From NCBI RefSeq assembly GCF_002891295.1, contig NZ_LGUI01000015.1, forward strand, positions 1-64,000: DNA of 64,000 bases, in the 5' to 3' direction. This document shows positions 49,195-58,809 of this stretch, piece after piece. The DNA is from Streptomyces eurocidicus (GTDB lineage Bacteria; Actinomycetota; Actinomycetes; Streptomycetales; Streptomycetaceae). The notes beneath the pieces are model-generated. The model ran no database searches and was not told the DNA's origin. It worked only from the letters and a program-made list of their open reading frames with translations. The translations under genes and the position numbers were made by a program. Position 1 is the first letter of the stretch; each line of letters begins with the position of its first letter.

Positions 49195-49416
49195 TCAGGC
49201 CGAGGCGGCCTTCTTGCCGCGCGTCGCTCCGCCGCGACCGCGAAGGATCACGCCGGACTCGCTCAGCATCCGGTGGACGAAGCCGTAGGAGCGACCGGTC
49301 TCTTCGGCCAGCGCCCTGATGCTCGCACCGGAGTCGTACTTCTTCTTCAGGTCTGCCGCGAGCTTTTCGCGCGCGGCGCCGGTTACCCGGCTGCCCTTCT
49401 TCAGAGTCTCGGCCAC
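49195..49416 (-). CDS. gbn: Small nucleoid-associated DNA-binding protein, Gbn-like
   Basis: A 73-residue basic protein: AETLKKGSRVTGAAREKLAA, then DLKKKYDSGASIRALAEETG with RSYGFVHRMLSESG, a compact helix-turn-helix, and a Gly/Lys/Arg-rich tail RGRGGATRGKKAASA. I recognise it as the ortholog of S. coelicolor SCO1839 (Gbn), a small abundant nucleoid-associated protein reported to bind GATC-containing sites and affect development and antibiotic production. The GTG at 49416 has GAGGAGG 7 nt upstream. An ATGATC site (49454-49459) in its own leader could allow autoregulation. Confidence 0.88.
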   Translation of the reverse strand: MAETLKKGSRVTGAAREKLAADLKKKYDSGASIRALAEETGRSYGFVHRMLSESGVILRGRGGATRGKKAASA

Positions 49417-49966
49417 CCGTGCCTCCTCATGGGAGATGCGCCTCTTGACTCTCATGATCACCCCTACACGGCCTCCTGGCCACCCATTCGACAAGGTCGA
49501 TGGGATGAGGTTTCGGCGATTTTCCGGGCCGGCAACGGCTGGAGCAGGCAATTCCGAACTGTCGAGCTCGTACGGCCGTACGGGTGGCGAAGCGAAGCGG
49601 CAGGTCAGGCCGGGCACCGCCGGGAACCGACGCGAACGCCCCGGCGCATGGCACGGGGCGTGCGCCGGGGCGGCAGGGGGCGCCGGGGTACGAGCCTCCC
49701 TCACTCAGATGATGGATCACCTGTCGGCCGAATGATCGGGATCGTACTGATCACCCATGGAGCCACTACCCGGCGCGGGCATGCCGGGGGCCCGGCAAGA
49801 GCGTGTCCGGAGTCCGGCGACGGCGGGTCCCCGCGCACGTCGGGGGGCATGTCGGGGGCATATCCGGCCCCCTTCCGGGCGGCCCGTCCACCCCCTGCCG
49901 GACGGCGTGTCCGCCCCCTCGGAAGGCCCGCCCGGGGCCCTGGCAGGACACCCGGGCCCCCGTACG
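49417..49966. other. Non-coding gap between gbn and the ABC-F gene
   Basis: About 550 nt without a convincing gene. The part next to gbn (49417-49520) should hold its leader and promoter and includes an ATGATC element at 49454-49459; further GATC sites occur near 49737-49760. Frames of 100 or more codons here are Arg/Pro-rich and look like shadows. The part at 49760-49966 is very GC-rich with small palindromes and could terminate the ABC-F gene. Confidence 0.4.
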
Positions 49967-51565
<1,599 letters not shown>

Positions 51566-51686
51566 GGGAATTACTCCTGGGCGGGTGGACGGCGAGGGGG
51601 ACGGGTGGTGAACACAGCCGCGCGCAGGCGCGCCGCGGCGGCCCTGCCAGGGCCTGCGGCAGCGGGGCGGGACCGGCCGGCGCCGT

Positions 51687-51710
51687 CTAATGCACGAGGA
51701 GGAATGCCAT
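51687..51710 (-). CDS. Possible 7-codon leader ORF (MAFLLVH) upstream of the ABC-F gene
   Basis: ATG at 51710 opens a frame of seven codons, MAFLLVH, ending in TAG, 122 nt upstream of the ABC-F start. TAGACT ends 7 nt before the ATG, so the transcript would begin at this codon and be leaderless. GC-rich potential stems follow in the 51566-51686 leader. Such leader peptides govern several ABC-F resistance genes by attenuation, but here that is inference. Confidence 0.4.
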   Translation of the reverse strand: MAFLLVH

Positions 51711-51717
51711 ACGGACC

Positions 51718-51723
51718 AGTCTA
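51718..51723 (-). promoter_or_regulatory. Candidate -10 element for the ABC-F transcript
   Basis: TAGACT on the minus strand at 51723-51718. The expected start point is near 51710. I see no convincing -35 hexamer. Confidence 0.5.
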
Positions 51724-51801
51724 ACGGTGGAGCGCAAGCCGAATTCCGGGGGCGGCGGGCAGTGAGCTCCCCGATACTCAGGGTGGGAAGGCGGTGGGCA
51801 C

Positions 51802-52689
51802 ATGCAGTTCGACGACGACGCGGATCTGGACACCTCGCAGGTCCAGGACTCCCGGGGCAGCCGTATCCCCGGCGGCGGGGTGACCATCGGCGGCGGGATC
51901 GTGGGCCTGGTCGCCCTGGTGCTCGGGCTGTTCTTCGGCATCGGCCCGCAGGAGCTCGGGCTGAGCTCCGGGCCGGCGCCCGCGGCGACGTCCAGCACGG
52001 ACGCACAGGTCTCCCAGCACTGCCGCACCGGCCGGGACGCCAACACCCGCGAGGACTGCCGGATCGTCGCCGTGGTCAACAGCGCCCAGTCGTTCTGGGG
52101 CCAGGAGTTCGCCCGCCGCTCCCGTACCTACACCCCGGCCTCGACGGTGTTCTTCACCGGACGGGTGAACACCGCCTGCGGCGCCGCCACCTCGGCCGTC
52201 GGCCCGTTCTACTGCCCCGGGGACCGGAAGGTCTATCTGGACCTGGGCTTCTTCGACGAGCTCAAGAGCAAGTTCGGGGCGAGCGGCGGCCCCTTCGCGC
52301 AGGCGTACGTCGTCGCCCACGAGTACGGGCACCACATCCAGAACCTGATGGGCACGCTCGCCCGCTCACAGGACCGGCGCACCGGTGCCGACAGCAACGC
52401 CGTGAAGGTCGAGCTCCAGGCCGACTGCTACGCCGGGGTCTGGGCCCGGCACGCCACCACGACCCCGGAGAAGTCCACCGGGCGGCCGCTGCTCAAGCAG
52501 CTGACACAGGCCGACATCGACGACGGCCTGTCCGCCGCGGCGGCGGTCGGCGACGACCGGATCCAGGAGAAGTTCCAGGGCCGGGTCACCCCTGAGAGCT
52601 GGACGCACGGCTCGGCCGCCCAGCGGCAGCAGTGGTTCGGCACCGGGTTCCGCACGGGCGACGTGGCGGCCTGCGACACCTTCCGCTGA
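51802..52689 (+). CDS. Neutral zinc metallopeptidase, YpfJ family
   Basis: A 295-residue membrane-anchored protease. A charged N-terminus precedes a membrane segment (VTIGGGIVGLVALVLGLFFG, about 27-46), followed by an extracytoplasmic domain. The zinc motif is HEYGHHIQNLMG (first His near 173), with the third ligand probably in ELQADCYAGVWA. Cys pairs and the region VYLDLGFFDELKSKFGA are typical of the YpfJ/DUF2342-like zinc protease family. Substrate unknown. Divergent from the ABC-F gene; the two promoters share 51710-51801. Confidence 0.92.
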   Translation: MQFDDDADLDTSQVQDSRGSRIPGGGVTIGGGIVGLVALVLGLFFGIGPQELGLSSGPAPAATSSTDAQVSQHCRTGRDANTREDCRIVAVVNSAQSFWGQEFARRSRTYTPASTVFFTGRVNTACGAATSAVGPFYCPGDRKVYLDLGFFDELKSKFGASGGPFAQAYVVAHEYGHHIQNLMGTLARSQDRRTGADSNAVKVELQADCYAGVWARHATTTPEKSTGRPLLKQLTQADIDDGLSAAAAVGDDRIQEKFQGRVTPESWTHGSAAQRQQWFGTGFRTGDVAACDTFR

Positions 52690-52734
52690 GCCCGGACCCC
52701 CGCCCGTCCCGTCCCGATCCAAGGAGCGTCCGTC

Positions 52735-53142
52735 ATGGCAGACACCCACGCGGGACCGCCCTCGCTCTACCCCACGCTGCTCTACCGCGACCCCAAGGCG
52801 GCCATCGAGCAGCTCACCAAGGCGTTCGGCTTCACCCGGGCCGCGCTCTACGAGTCCGAGGACGGCACCGTCCTGCACGCCGAGCTCGCCTTCGGCAACG
52901 GCGTGGTGATGCTCGGCTCCAAGGGGCGGGTCGGGGTGTTCGCCGAGGCCATGGCGGACAACGGGCCCACGGGCGTCTATGTGGTCGTCGACGACGTGGA
53001 CGCGCACCACCGCAGGGCGGCGGAGCGCGGCGTGGAGATCCTGATGCCGCCGACGGACCAGGACTACGGCTCACGGGACTACATGGCGCGGGACCTGGAG
53101 GGCAATGTGTGGAGCTTCGGGACGTACGTGCCCGGCGGCTGA
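52735..53142 (+). CDS. VOC/glyoxalase-superfamily protein
   Basis: A 135-residue protein with the paired beta-alpha-beta-beta-beta pattern of the VOC superfamily. It starts with PSLYPTLLYRDPKAAIEQLTKAFGF, then EDGTVLHAELAFGNGVVMLG, VYVVVDDVDAHHRRAAERGVEI and ends YGSRDYMARDLEGNVWSFGTY. This is the PhnB-like/bleomycin-resistance-like form, with few metal ligands evident. The ATG at 52735 follows AAGGAG. No specific substrate can be inferred. Confidence 0.9.
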   Translation: MADTHAGPPSLYPTLLYRDPKAAIEQLTKAFGFTRAALYESEDGTVLHAELAFGNGVVMLGSKGRVGVFAEAMADNGPTGVYVVVDDVDAHHRRAAERGVEILMPPTDQDYGSRDYMARDLEGNVWSFGTYVPGG

Positions 53143-53178
53143 CCCGGCCGGGACCCCGCCGGGGCCCCGGCGGGCGCC

Positions 53179-54573
53179 CTACACCCCGCCCGTGTGCACC
53201 TGGAAGGCCGCCCTGCGCATCGCCTTGGCCAGGGCCGGGTCCGGGTGGGCGGCGGCCAGGGCCACGAGCACCTGCACCGTACGGGGGTGCCCCACGGCCC
53301 GCACCTCCTCCAGGAGGCCGGGGACCGTGCCCTGCACGGCCGAGTCGAGGTGGCGGACCAGGAGGCGGCTCTCGCCGTGGTCGGCGACGGCCGCGGCGGT
53401 GTCCACCCAGAGCCAGGTGGCCTCCTCGCGGGTGAGCACCTCGGCCGCCTGCTCCGGGTCGCTGCCCTCGTGCTCGGCGAGCCAGAGCAGGGCGTACGGC
53501 CGCAGGCCCGGCTCCTCGGCGACGGCCCGGACGGCGGGTTCGGCGGCCGCCCCGACGGCGCGCAGCGCCTCGAAGGCCAGGCCCCGCACCAGGGCGTCGT
53601 CGCCGCGCGCGGCGTCCAGGAGCTCGCTGAGGGCGCCCCGGGTGGGCCGGGCGGCCAGCCAGGCGCGGTACTCGGCGCGGGCCGGGCCCGGGGTGAGGTC
53701 CGCGCAGCCGCGCAGCATGGCCTCGGCGGAGAGTTCGATGTTGCCCGCCGGGCTCTGGGCGGCGACACAGATCTGTTCGAGCTTGACCCACACCGCCCAG
53801 TTCCCGAGGGGGGTCAGCTGGGCCTCGGCGCCGGGGCCGCCGCGCGTGACGAGGGCGCCGACGGAGGCGAGGCCGTCGAGCGCCCAGCCGAGCAGCTCCG
53901 GCAGCGGGTCGGCGTCGCCCGCCGCCGGGCCGGGCGCGGGCGGCGGCACCGGGCTGCCGTAGGGGACCTCGCAGCGCTCGGCGCGGATCTCGGCCACGCG
54001 CTGCTGGAGCAGGTCGAGGAGCATCGTGACGGCGACGGGGCCGGCCGACAGGTGCATGACGGAAAGCAGCTGCGGGGCGGCCTCGACGACCTCGGCGGCG
54101 ACGGTCGCGTCGGTGCCGGCGGGCGCCGGGTGGGCGAGCGACCAGGCGTCGAAGAGGGCGACCCAGCCGCGCAGGACGGCGCCGTCGTCGCGGTCCCAGG
54201 CGGTCAGCCGCCAGCCGGGGCGGGCGGCGTCGCCGTGCAGCTCGACGAGACCGGCGAGCCGGGCCCGGTCCCAGTCGGACCGTACCTGCGGGACCGTCAG
54301 CCCCAGGGCGGCCGCGGCCCGCTCGGCCGTCGCCCCGGCGAGGACACCGCCCTCGCCCGGCCGCGGCCCGTCGTCGGCGGCCCAGCGGGCCACGCGGACG
54401 GCGCCGATGAGGCCGCATCTGGCCTGGCGGGCGAGTTCCGCCGGCGCCGGGGTGCCGGCGGGTGGGCGGGGCGCCGGTCGGGAGCCTCGATTGGCCACGG
54501 CCCGGCGGGCAGCGGCGATCGGCTGTCGGGGGACCAGTCTGAGCCGGGAGTCGCGCGGAGTACGGGACGTCAC
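53179..54573 (-). CDS. Unknown protein with helix-turn-helix-like N-terminus and HEAT-like C-terminus
   Basis: A 464-residue soluble protein. An N-terminal part resembles a winged-helix substructure (GATAERAAAALGLTVPQVRSDW, WDRARLAGLVELHG). The middle is alpha-helical, and the C-terminal part from about 330 consists of short helical repeats such as DDALVRGLAFEALRAVGAAA, AVRAVAEEPGLRPYALLWLA and TVQVLVALAAAHPDPALAKA, in HEAT style. I do not recognise a named family. GTG at 54573 is taken as start; a TTG at 54609 would add 12 residues. Confidence 0.78.
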   Translation of the reverse strand: MTSRTPRDSRLRLVPRQPIAAARRAVANRGSRPAPRPPAGTPAPAELARQARCGLIGAVRVARWAADDGPRPGEGGVLAGATAERAAAALGLTVPQVRSDWDRARLAGLVELHGDAARPGWRLTAWDRDDGAVLRGWVALFDAWSLAHPAPAGTDATVAAEVVEAAPQLLSVMHLSAGPVAVTMLLDLLQQRVAEIRAERCEVPYGSPVPPPAPGPAAGDADPLPELLGWALDGLASVGALVTRGGPGAEAQLTPLGNWAVWVKLEQICVAAQSPAGNIELSAEAMLRGCADLTPGPARAEYRAWLAARPTRGALSELLDAARGDDALVRGLAFEALRAVGAAAEPAVRAVAEEPGLRPYALLWLAEHEGSDPEQAAEVLTREEATWLWVDTAAAVADHGESRLLVRHLDSAVQGTVPGLLEEVRAVGHPRTVQVLVALAAAHPDPALAKAMRRAAFQVHTGGV

Positions 54574-54672
54574 AGGAGCAGTCTTGCCGTTGACGCTCCG
54601 AAAACCCAATCGGAATCAACAAGGCGGTCCCCCACCACCCTCACCGGCCGCTGAATACGGCCTGACCAGGAC

Positions 54673-55800
54673 TCACATCAGCGGTATGAGGAATCGGCGC
54701 AGGGACTCCTCGTAACCCGCGGGGTGGGCATTCCACATCGCGGCGTGGGGGGCGTGCCGGACGGCGTGCAGATGAATCAGGCCGGGGCGGCGGGCGGCGA
54801 GTTCGCGAGAGGCCCGCCAGGGGGCGAGGGCGTCGTCCGGGCCGTGCACGACGAGGGTCGGCACCTTCGGGCGCGCCGGGTCGACGGCGCGGGCGAGGGC
54901 GTCGGGGTCCAGGCCGGTCCGGCCCTGCGCGGCGCGGACGGCGAGCGGCACCAGCGCGGCGGGCAGCCGGCGGGCGGCGGCGAGGGCGCGCAGCGTGGCG
55001 GGCCAGTCGAGGACCGGGGAGTCGAGGACGAGGCCGCCGACGCGGTCCCGCATGCCGGACTCCGAGGCGGCGAGGAGGGCCATGGTGGCGCCGGTGGACC
55101 AGCCGTGCAGGACGACGTGGCGGGCGCCGTAGCGCACGGCGTAGCGGATGGCGGCGTCGAGATCGCGCCATTCCGCGGCGCCGAAGCGGCCGATGCCGTC
55201 CGGGGACGCCGGGGCGCCCGGGTCGCCGCGGTAGGCGAGGTCGAGGACGGGGAGCCGCTGCCCGTGCAGGAAGGGCATGACGACCATGGGGTGCTCCCGG
55301 GTGGTGCCCAGGCCGTGCACGGTGATCACCCAGGTGTCGCGGTCGCCGGGGACGAACCAGGCCGGCAGGGCGCCGAGCTCGCCGGGGACGGCGACGTCGG
55401 CGTGGTCGAGTCCGAGGGCGTCGCGGGGGTTGCCGAGGTGGACCTGCGGGGTGAGCCATGCCCTGGTACCGGGCTCCAGGACGCCGTGGGTGACGCGCTC
55501 CAGGCGGCGTACGACGCAGTCGGCGGGGTGCGGGGCGTCCTCGACGACGGGGCCGACGACGGCGTGCAGGCCGCGCGCGGTCAGGCCGTAGGTGCCGCGC
55601 CGCTCGGCGGCGAGGGAGCGGGTGAGGGTGACGCGGTCGCCGTCGACGGCGTGGACCGTGAGCGCCGGTTCGCCGGGGAGCGGGCGGCCGGGGACGGGCC
55701 GCAGGGCCACGTCGCTCGCGTACCGCCCGGCCGCCACAGCGGCCGCTCCGGCACCTATGAGGGTGGTGACGGCCGTGGCCGCCACTGGACGTACACGCAT
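54673..55800 (-). CDS. Alpha/beta hydrolase, membrane-anchored or secreted
   Basis: A 375-residue alpha/beta-hydrolase. The N-terminus (MRVRPVAATAVTTLIGAGAA to VAAGRYAS) is a probable signal anchor. The nucleophile elbow is HGWSTGATMALLA (Ser in GWSTG), the acid is in LVVHGPDDALAPW and the His in RHAPHAAMWNAHPAGY. HG-type oxyanion residues are in ITVHGLGTTREHP. Substrate unknown; the family includes esterases and lipases. The Shine-Dalgarno GGAGGGG is close to the ATG at 55800. Confidence 0.88.
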   Translation of the reverse strand: MRVRPVAATAVTTLIGAGAAAVAAGRYASDVALRPVPGRPLPGEPALTVHAVDGDRVTLTRSLAAERRGTYGLTARGLHAVVGPVVEDAPHPADCVVRRLERVTHGVLEPGTRAWLTPQVHLGNPRDALGLDHADVAVPGELGALPAWFVPGDRDTWVITVHGLGTTREHPMVVMPFLHGQRLPVLDLAYRGDPGAPASPDGIGRFGAAEWRDLDAAIRYAVRYGARHVVLHGWSTGATMALLAASESGMRDRVGGLVLDSPVLDWPATLRALAAARRLPAALVPLAVRAAQGRTGLDPDALARAVDPARPKVPTLVVHGPDDALAPWRASRELAARRPGLIHLHAVRHAPHAAMWNAHPAGYEESLRRFLIPLM

Positions 55801-55849
55801 CCCCTCCAGTGTGAGCCGCCGGGGCGCGGGCGGCCAGTGGGGGCCGGTT

Positions 55850-55974
55850 TTCCCGCGCTCCGCGCGGTGTCCTCAATCTCCCCCAGCTACCGCTGGGAGG
55901 TGCCCCCGGACGGGCTGATTTTCAGCCCGTCCGGCGCTTGAGGACATTCGGGAAGGGGCGGGGTGGGGAAAAGC
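55850..55974 (-). repeat. Dispersed repeat, copy at 55.9 kb
   Basis: Between the hydrolase and aldolase genes. It contains a hairpin (CGGACGGGCTGA...TCAGCCCGTCCG at about 55908-55933), a TGTCCTCAA/TTGAGGACA pair bracketing it, and the 26-nt core at 55949-55974, a perfect reverse complement of 4318-4343. The segment TCCCCCAGCTACCGCTGGGA near 55880-55899 also occurs in the 43.7-kb copy. Confidence 0.75.
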
Positions 55975-55991
55975 ACCCGCCGCCCTGCCCC

Positions 55992-56648
55992 CTACCCCCG
56001 CGACCGCCCGTAACCGCGCAACTTCTCCGCCGCCTCCGCGAGCTGCTCCGGACCGAGCAGCGAAGGCACACGCCCCGGCACCCCGGAAGCCGTGAGCCAG
56101 AGCCGGCACATCCACTCCAGCTGGGCGGTGCGGTCGTACGCCTGGTCGAGGCCGGCGCCGTAGGTGACCGTGCCGTGGTTGCGCAGGAGGCAGCCGCTGC
56201 GGCCGTCGAGCGCCCGGAGCATGTTCGCGGCCAGCTCGTCGGTGCCGTAGAGGGCGTAGTCGGCGACCCTGACCGGGCCGCCGAGCAGGCCGGTCAGGTA
56301 GTGGACCGGGGGCAGCTCGTCGACCAGGGTGGAGACGGCGGTGGCGTGGACGGCGTGGGTGTGGACGACGGCGCCCGCGTCGGTGGCGCGGTAGACGGCG
56401 AGGTGCATGGGCAGCTCGCTGGTGGGCGGGAGCTCGCCCAGGACCCGCCGCCCGGCCAGGTCGACGGCGACCACGTCCCCGGGTCCGAGCCGGTCATATG
56501 GGATTCCGCTGGGGGTCACCAGCACCAGGTCGCCGACCCGCGCGGACACATTGCCCGAGGTGCCGACGACCAGCCCGTCGGCGGTGGTGCGGCTGGCCGT
56601 GGCCAGGACCTCCGCCCAGGCGCTCCGTATGTCTTCCCGCTCTGCCAT
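55992..56648 (-). CDS. Class II aldolase/adducin family protein
   Basis: A 218-residue protein of the L-fuculose/ribulose-phosphate aldolase-epimerase fold. Markers are TADGLVVGTSGNVSARVGDL (substrate phosphate loop), TSELPMHLAVYRATDAGAVVHTHAVHATAVS (catalytic Glu and zinc His pair HTH) and CLLRNHGTVTYGAG with the third zinc His. ATG at 56648 with GGAGG 9 nt upstream is preferred over a longer frame. Sugar-phosphate substrate unknown. Divergent from pit, with the PHO box between them. Confidence 0.9.
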   Translation of the reverse strand: MAEREDIRSAWAEVLATASRTTADGLVVGTSGNVSARVGDLVLVTPSGIPYDRLGPGDVVAVDLAGRRVLGELPPTSELPMHLAVYRATDAGAVVHTHAVHATAVSTLVDELPPVHYLTGLLGGPVRVADYALYGTDELAANMLRALDGRSGCLLRNHGTVTYGAGLDQAYDRTAQLEWMCRLWLTASGVPGRVPSLLGPEQLAEAAEKLRGYGRSRG

Positions 56649-56690
56649 GGGTTCTCGCCTCCGGTTCACGCCACCACTCCGCCCGTTCCA

Positions 56691-56712
56691 GTTCACCTTC
56701 CGTTCACCAAGG
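56691..56712 (+). promoter_or_regulatory. PHO box (PhoP-binding direct repeats) upstream of pit
   Basis: Two adjacent 11-nt direct repeats, GTTCACCTTCC (56691-56701) and GTTCACCAAGG (56702-56712), carry the perfect GTTCACC core of the Streptomyces PHO box; a third, weaker unit follows (56713-56723). TGTACT at 56730-56735 could be the -10 element. The box lies 50 nt upstream of the pit start. Confidence 0.88.
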
Positions 56713-56761
56713 GTCTTTACGGTCGCCGCTGTACTGACCATCGAGCTGATTGCCTGGGTGA

Positions 56762-58015
56762 ATGGAACACATCACGCTTCTCATCGGGATCGTGATCGTC
56801 ACGGCCTTGGTGTTCGACTTTACGAACGGCTTCCACGACACGGCCAACGCCATGGCCACCACCATCTCGACCGGGGCCCTCAAGCCCAAGGTCGCGGTGG
56901 CCATGTCGGCGGCGCTGAACCTTGTCGGCGCGTTCCTCTCCGTGGAGGTGGCCAAGACCATCTCCGGCGGGATCATCGACGAGACCGCCGGCATCAGACC
57001 CGAAGTGATCTTCGCGGGGCTGATCGGCGCCATCGTATGGAATCTGCTGACCTGGCTGGCCGGCCTCCCCTCCAGTTCCTCGCACGCCCTCTTCGGCGGC
57101 CTGATCGGCGCGACCATCGTCTCGGTGGGCTTCGACGCGGTCAACGCCGACAAGGTCGTCATGAAGGTCCTCATCCCGGCGGTCGCCGCCCCGCTGGTGG
57201 CCGGTGTGGCCGCCACCCTGGCGACCCGGCTCACCTACCGGCTGGCCAAGGGCCGGGACGAGAAGGAGACCGCCAAGGGCTACCGCGCCGGGCAGATCGC
57301 CTCGGCCGCCCTGGTCTCGCTGGCCCACGGCACCAACGACGCCCAGAAGACGATGGGCGTCATCACCCTCGCGCTGGTCGCGGGCGGCGTGGTCGCCCCG
57401 CACTCCGACCCGCCGATGTGGGTCATCGTCTCCGCCGGCCTGGCCATCGCGGCCGGTACGTACCTCGGCGGCTGGCGCATCATCCAGACGCTCGGCAAGG
57501 GCCTCACCGACATCAAGCCCGCGCAGGGCTTCGCCGCCCAGACCGGCGCCGCGACGGTGATCCTCGCCTCCTCGCACATCGGCTTCGCGCTCTCCACCAC
57601 CCAGGTCTGCTCCGGCTCGATCATGGGCGCCGGTCTCGGCCGCAAGGGCGGCGTGGTCCGCTGGTCCACCGCCGGCCGTATGGTCATGGCCTGGTGCCTG
57701 ACGCTGCCCGCCGCGGGCCTGGTCGCCGGTGGCGCGGCCTTCCTGGCCGACCAGGGCGACTGGGGTGTCGCCACGGTCGCCGTCCTGGGCCTGGCCGTCT
57801 CCGGCGGCATCTGGCTGGTCTCGCGCCGCAAGCCGGTCACCCACGACGACCTCGACGAGGTCGGGGAGCGGCAGCCCGCCGAGCCGGCCGGTGTCGTCAC
57901 CGCCGCGCTCCAGGCCGTCGCCCCGCCGCCGGCCGGCACCCTGCCGGCCCCGGTCTCCCCCGTGGCCGTCGTGACCCCCGAAGCCGGGCGCGCCCCCGCC
58001 GCCGCGGCGAGCTAA
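56762..58015 (+). CDS. pit: Inorganic phosphate transporter, Pit family
   Basis: A 417-residue membrane transporter, low-affinity Pi/H+ type. The two PHO4-family signatures are visible: FDFTNGFHDTANAMATTIST near the N-terminus and SLAHGTNDAQKTMGVITLAL in the second half, with about 10 hydrophobic segments and a central cytoplasmic loop around 165-180. The Ala/Pro-rich C-terminus is variable. The PHO box upstream implies PhoP control, as I recall for S. coelicolor pitH2 (SCO1845), its positional counterpart. A small membrane-protein gene follows after 12 nt. Confidence 0.94.
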   Translation: MEHITLLIGIVIVTALVFDFTNGFHDTANAMATTISTGALKPKVAVAMSAALNLVGAFLSVEVAKTISGGIIDETAGIRPEVIFAGLIGAIVWNLLTWLAGLPSSSSHALFGGLIGATIVSVGFDAVNADKVVMKVLIPAVAAPLVAGVAATLATRLTYRLAKGRDEKETAKGYRAGQIASAALVSLAHGTNDAQKTMGVITLALVAGGVVAPHSDPPMWVIVSAGLAIAAGTYLGGWRIIQTLGKGLTDIKPAQGFAAQTGAATVILASSHIGFALSTTQVCSGSIMGAGLGRKGGVVRWSTAGRMVMAWCLTLPAAGLVAGGAAFLADQGDWGVATVAVLGLAVSGGIWLVSRRKPVTHDDLDEVGERQPAEPAGVVTAALQAVAPPPAGTLPAPVSPVAVVTPEAGRAPAAAAS

Positions 58016-58027
58016 GGAAGAGACACC

Positions 58028-58264
58028 ATGCAGATCGACTGGGCAGCTCTCGGCCAGGTCTTCGGCGTCAGCCTCGTGGTGACGGTCGGACTGGTCGGCG
58101 TGTTCACGCTGGGCATCGTCGGCACCTCCCGCAGGTCCGCCGAGGGCGCGGGCGGCGACGTCGCGGCCGCGGCGCCCACCGCGGCCGCGCGGACCGGCGC
58201 CTACGCGTGCTTCGCGCTGTGCGCGGCGGCCGTCGGGTACGGCATCTATCTGATCGTCGCCTAA
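58028..58264 (+). CDS. Small membrane protein co-transcribed with pit
   Basis: A 78-residue protein with two hydrophobic segments (LGQVFGVSLVVTVGLVGVFT, about 8-27, and AYACFALCAAAVGYGIYLIV near the C-terminus) and a small Ala/Gly-rich loop. It starts 12 nt after the pit stop with AAGGAAGAG as ribosome binding site. Conserved linkage suggests a transporter accessory role; no function is known to me. Confidence 0.82.
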   Translation: MQIDWAALGQVFGVSLVVTVGLVGVFTLGIVGTSRRSAEGAGGDVAAAAPTAAARTGAYACFALCAAAVGYGIYLIVA

Positions 58265-58276
58265 GCGCTCCGCGCA

Positions 58277-58363
58277 AAGTCCGGTGCGCCGTCCTCGGGT
58301 GCGTCGTGGCCGGTCGCGCGGTTCCCCGCGCCCCTTCGGGCGCTGCCGAACCGCACCGGACTT
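58277..58363 (+). repeat. Inverted repeat enclosing the CGCGGTTCCCCGCG dispersed motif, copy 2
   Basis: A 12-bp inverted pair (58277-58288 with 58352-58363) flanks a 63-nt middle containing GGCCGGTCGCGCGGTTCCCC at 58305-58324 and GCGCCCCTTCGGGCGCTGCC after it. The middle matches the sequence at 31018-31080 in the opposite direction. It lies just after the pit operon. Confidence 0.7.
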
Positions 58364-58427
58364 CGCCAAGCCCGCTCAGCCGGAGGCGGCCCACAGGGTT
58401 CCGCCTCCCCCCCTTCGCAACCCCCGG

Positions 58428-58465
58428 AACGCCGGCCGGGCTGGATCTCCAGCCCGGCCGGCGTT
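58428..58465. terminator. Terminator hairpin after the pit operon
   Basis: A perfect 18-bp inverted repeat (58428-58445 with 58448-58465) is followed by TTCC. Its AACGCCGGCCGGGCTG arm also occurs in the dispersed repeat near 4396 and, with one change, near 43633. It separates the pit operon from the cobalamin riboswitch. Confidence 0.82.
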
Positions 58466-58540
58466 TCCGCGTACCCGGCCGAAGCCCAGCTCAGAGGTGA
58501 GTTGACGGCCGTTCACGGCCCATGGTGGACTTCCGGGGCC

Positions 58541-58690
58541 AAACGGCGACAGCAGAGGAAGCCGGTGCGAGTCCGGCGCGGTCCCGCCACTGTCACCGGG
58601 GAGCGTCCTCCACCGAGGGCCACGGTCCGCCTGCCGGGCCGGAAGGCCGGAACGACGCGGATCCGGGAGCCAGGAGACTCTGGTCGCCGG
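58541..58690 (+). promoter_or_regulatory. Cobalamin (adenosylcobalamin) riboswitch
   Basis: The core is clear: GGAAGCCGGTGCGAGTCCGG at 58558-58577, GCCACTGTCACCGG at 58586-58599 and the B12 box GCCAGGAGAC at 58669-58678. The P1 pairing GGCGAC (58545-58550) with GTCGCC (58683-58688) closes the fold. It precedes the cobD-cobQ-chelatase-cobO operon, so B12 should repress this operon. The remaining 58466-58540 stretch presumably carries the promoter. Confidence 0.93.
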
Positions 58691-58734
58691 TCACGTCGAG
58701 CCAGGGCGCGGACCCTGAGTGAGGACACACCCCC

Positions 58735-58806
58735 ATGCCCGGCTGCCGCCGCTCCCCCGCCCCACGCGATCCCCGGTCCCCCCTCCGAGGCGTGACGGCG
58801 GTCTGA
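58735..58806 (+). CDS. Possible 23-residue leader ORF between riboswitch and cobD
   Basis: ATG at 58735 opens MPGCRRSPAPRDPRSPLRGV..., a 23-residue Arg/Pro-rich frame ending TGA at 58806, 3 nt before the cobD GTG. GAGGA lies about 11 nt upstream of the ATG. Coupling to cobD or gating by the riboswitch is plausible; it may equally be chance. Confidence 0.35.
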   Translation: MPGCRRSPAPRDPRSPLRGVTAV

Positions 58807-58809
58807 CCG

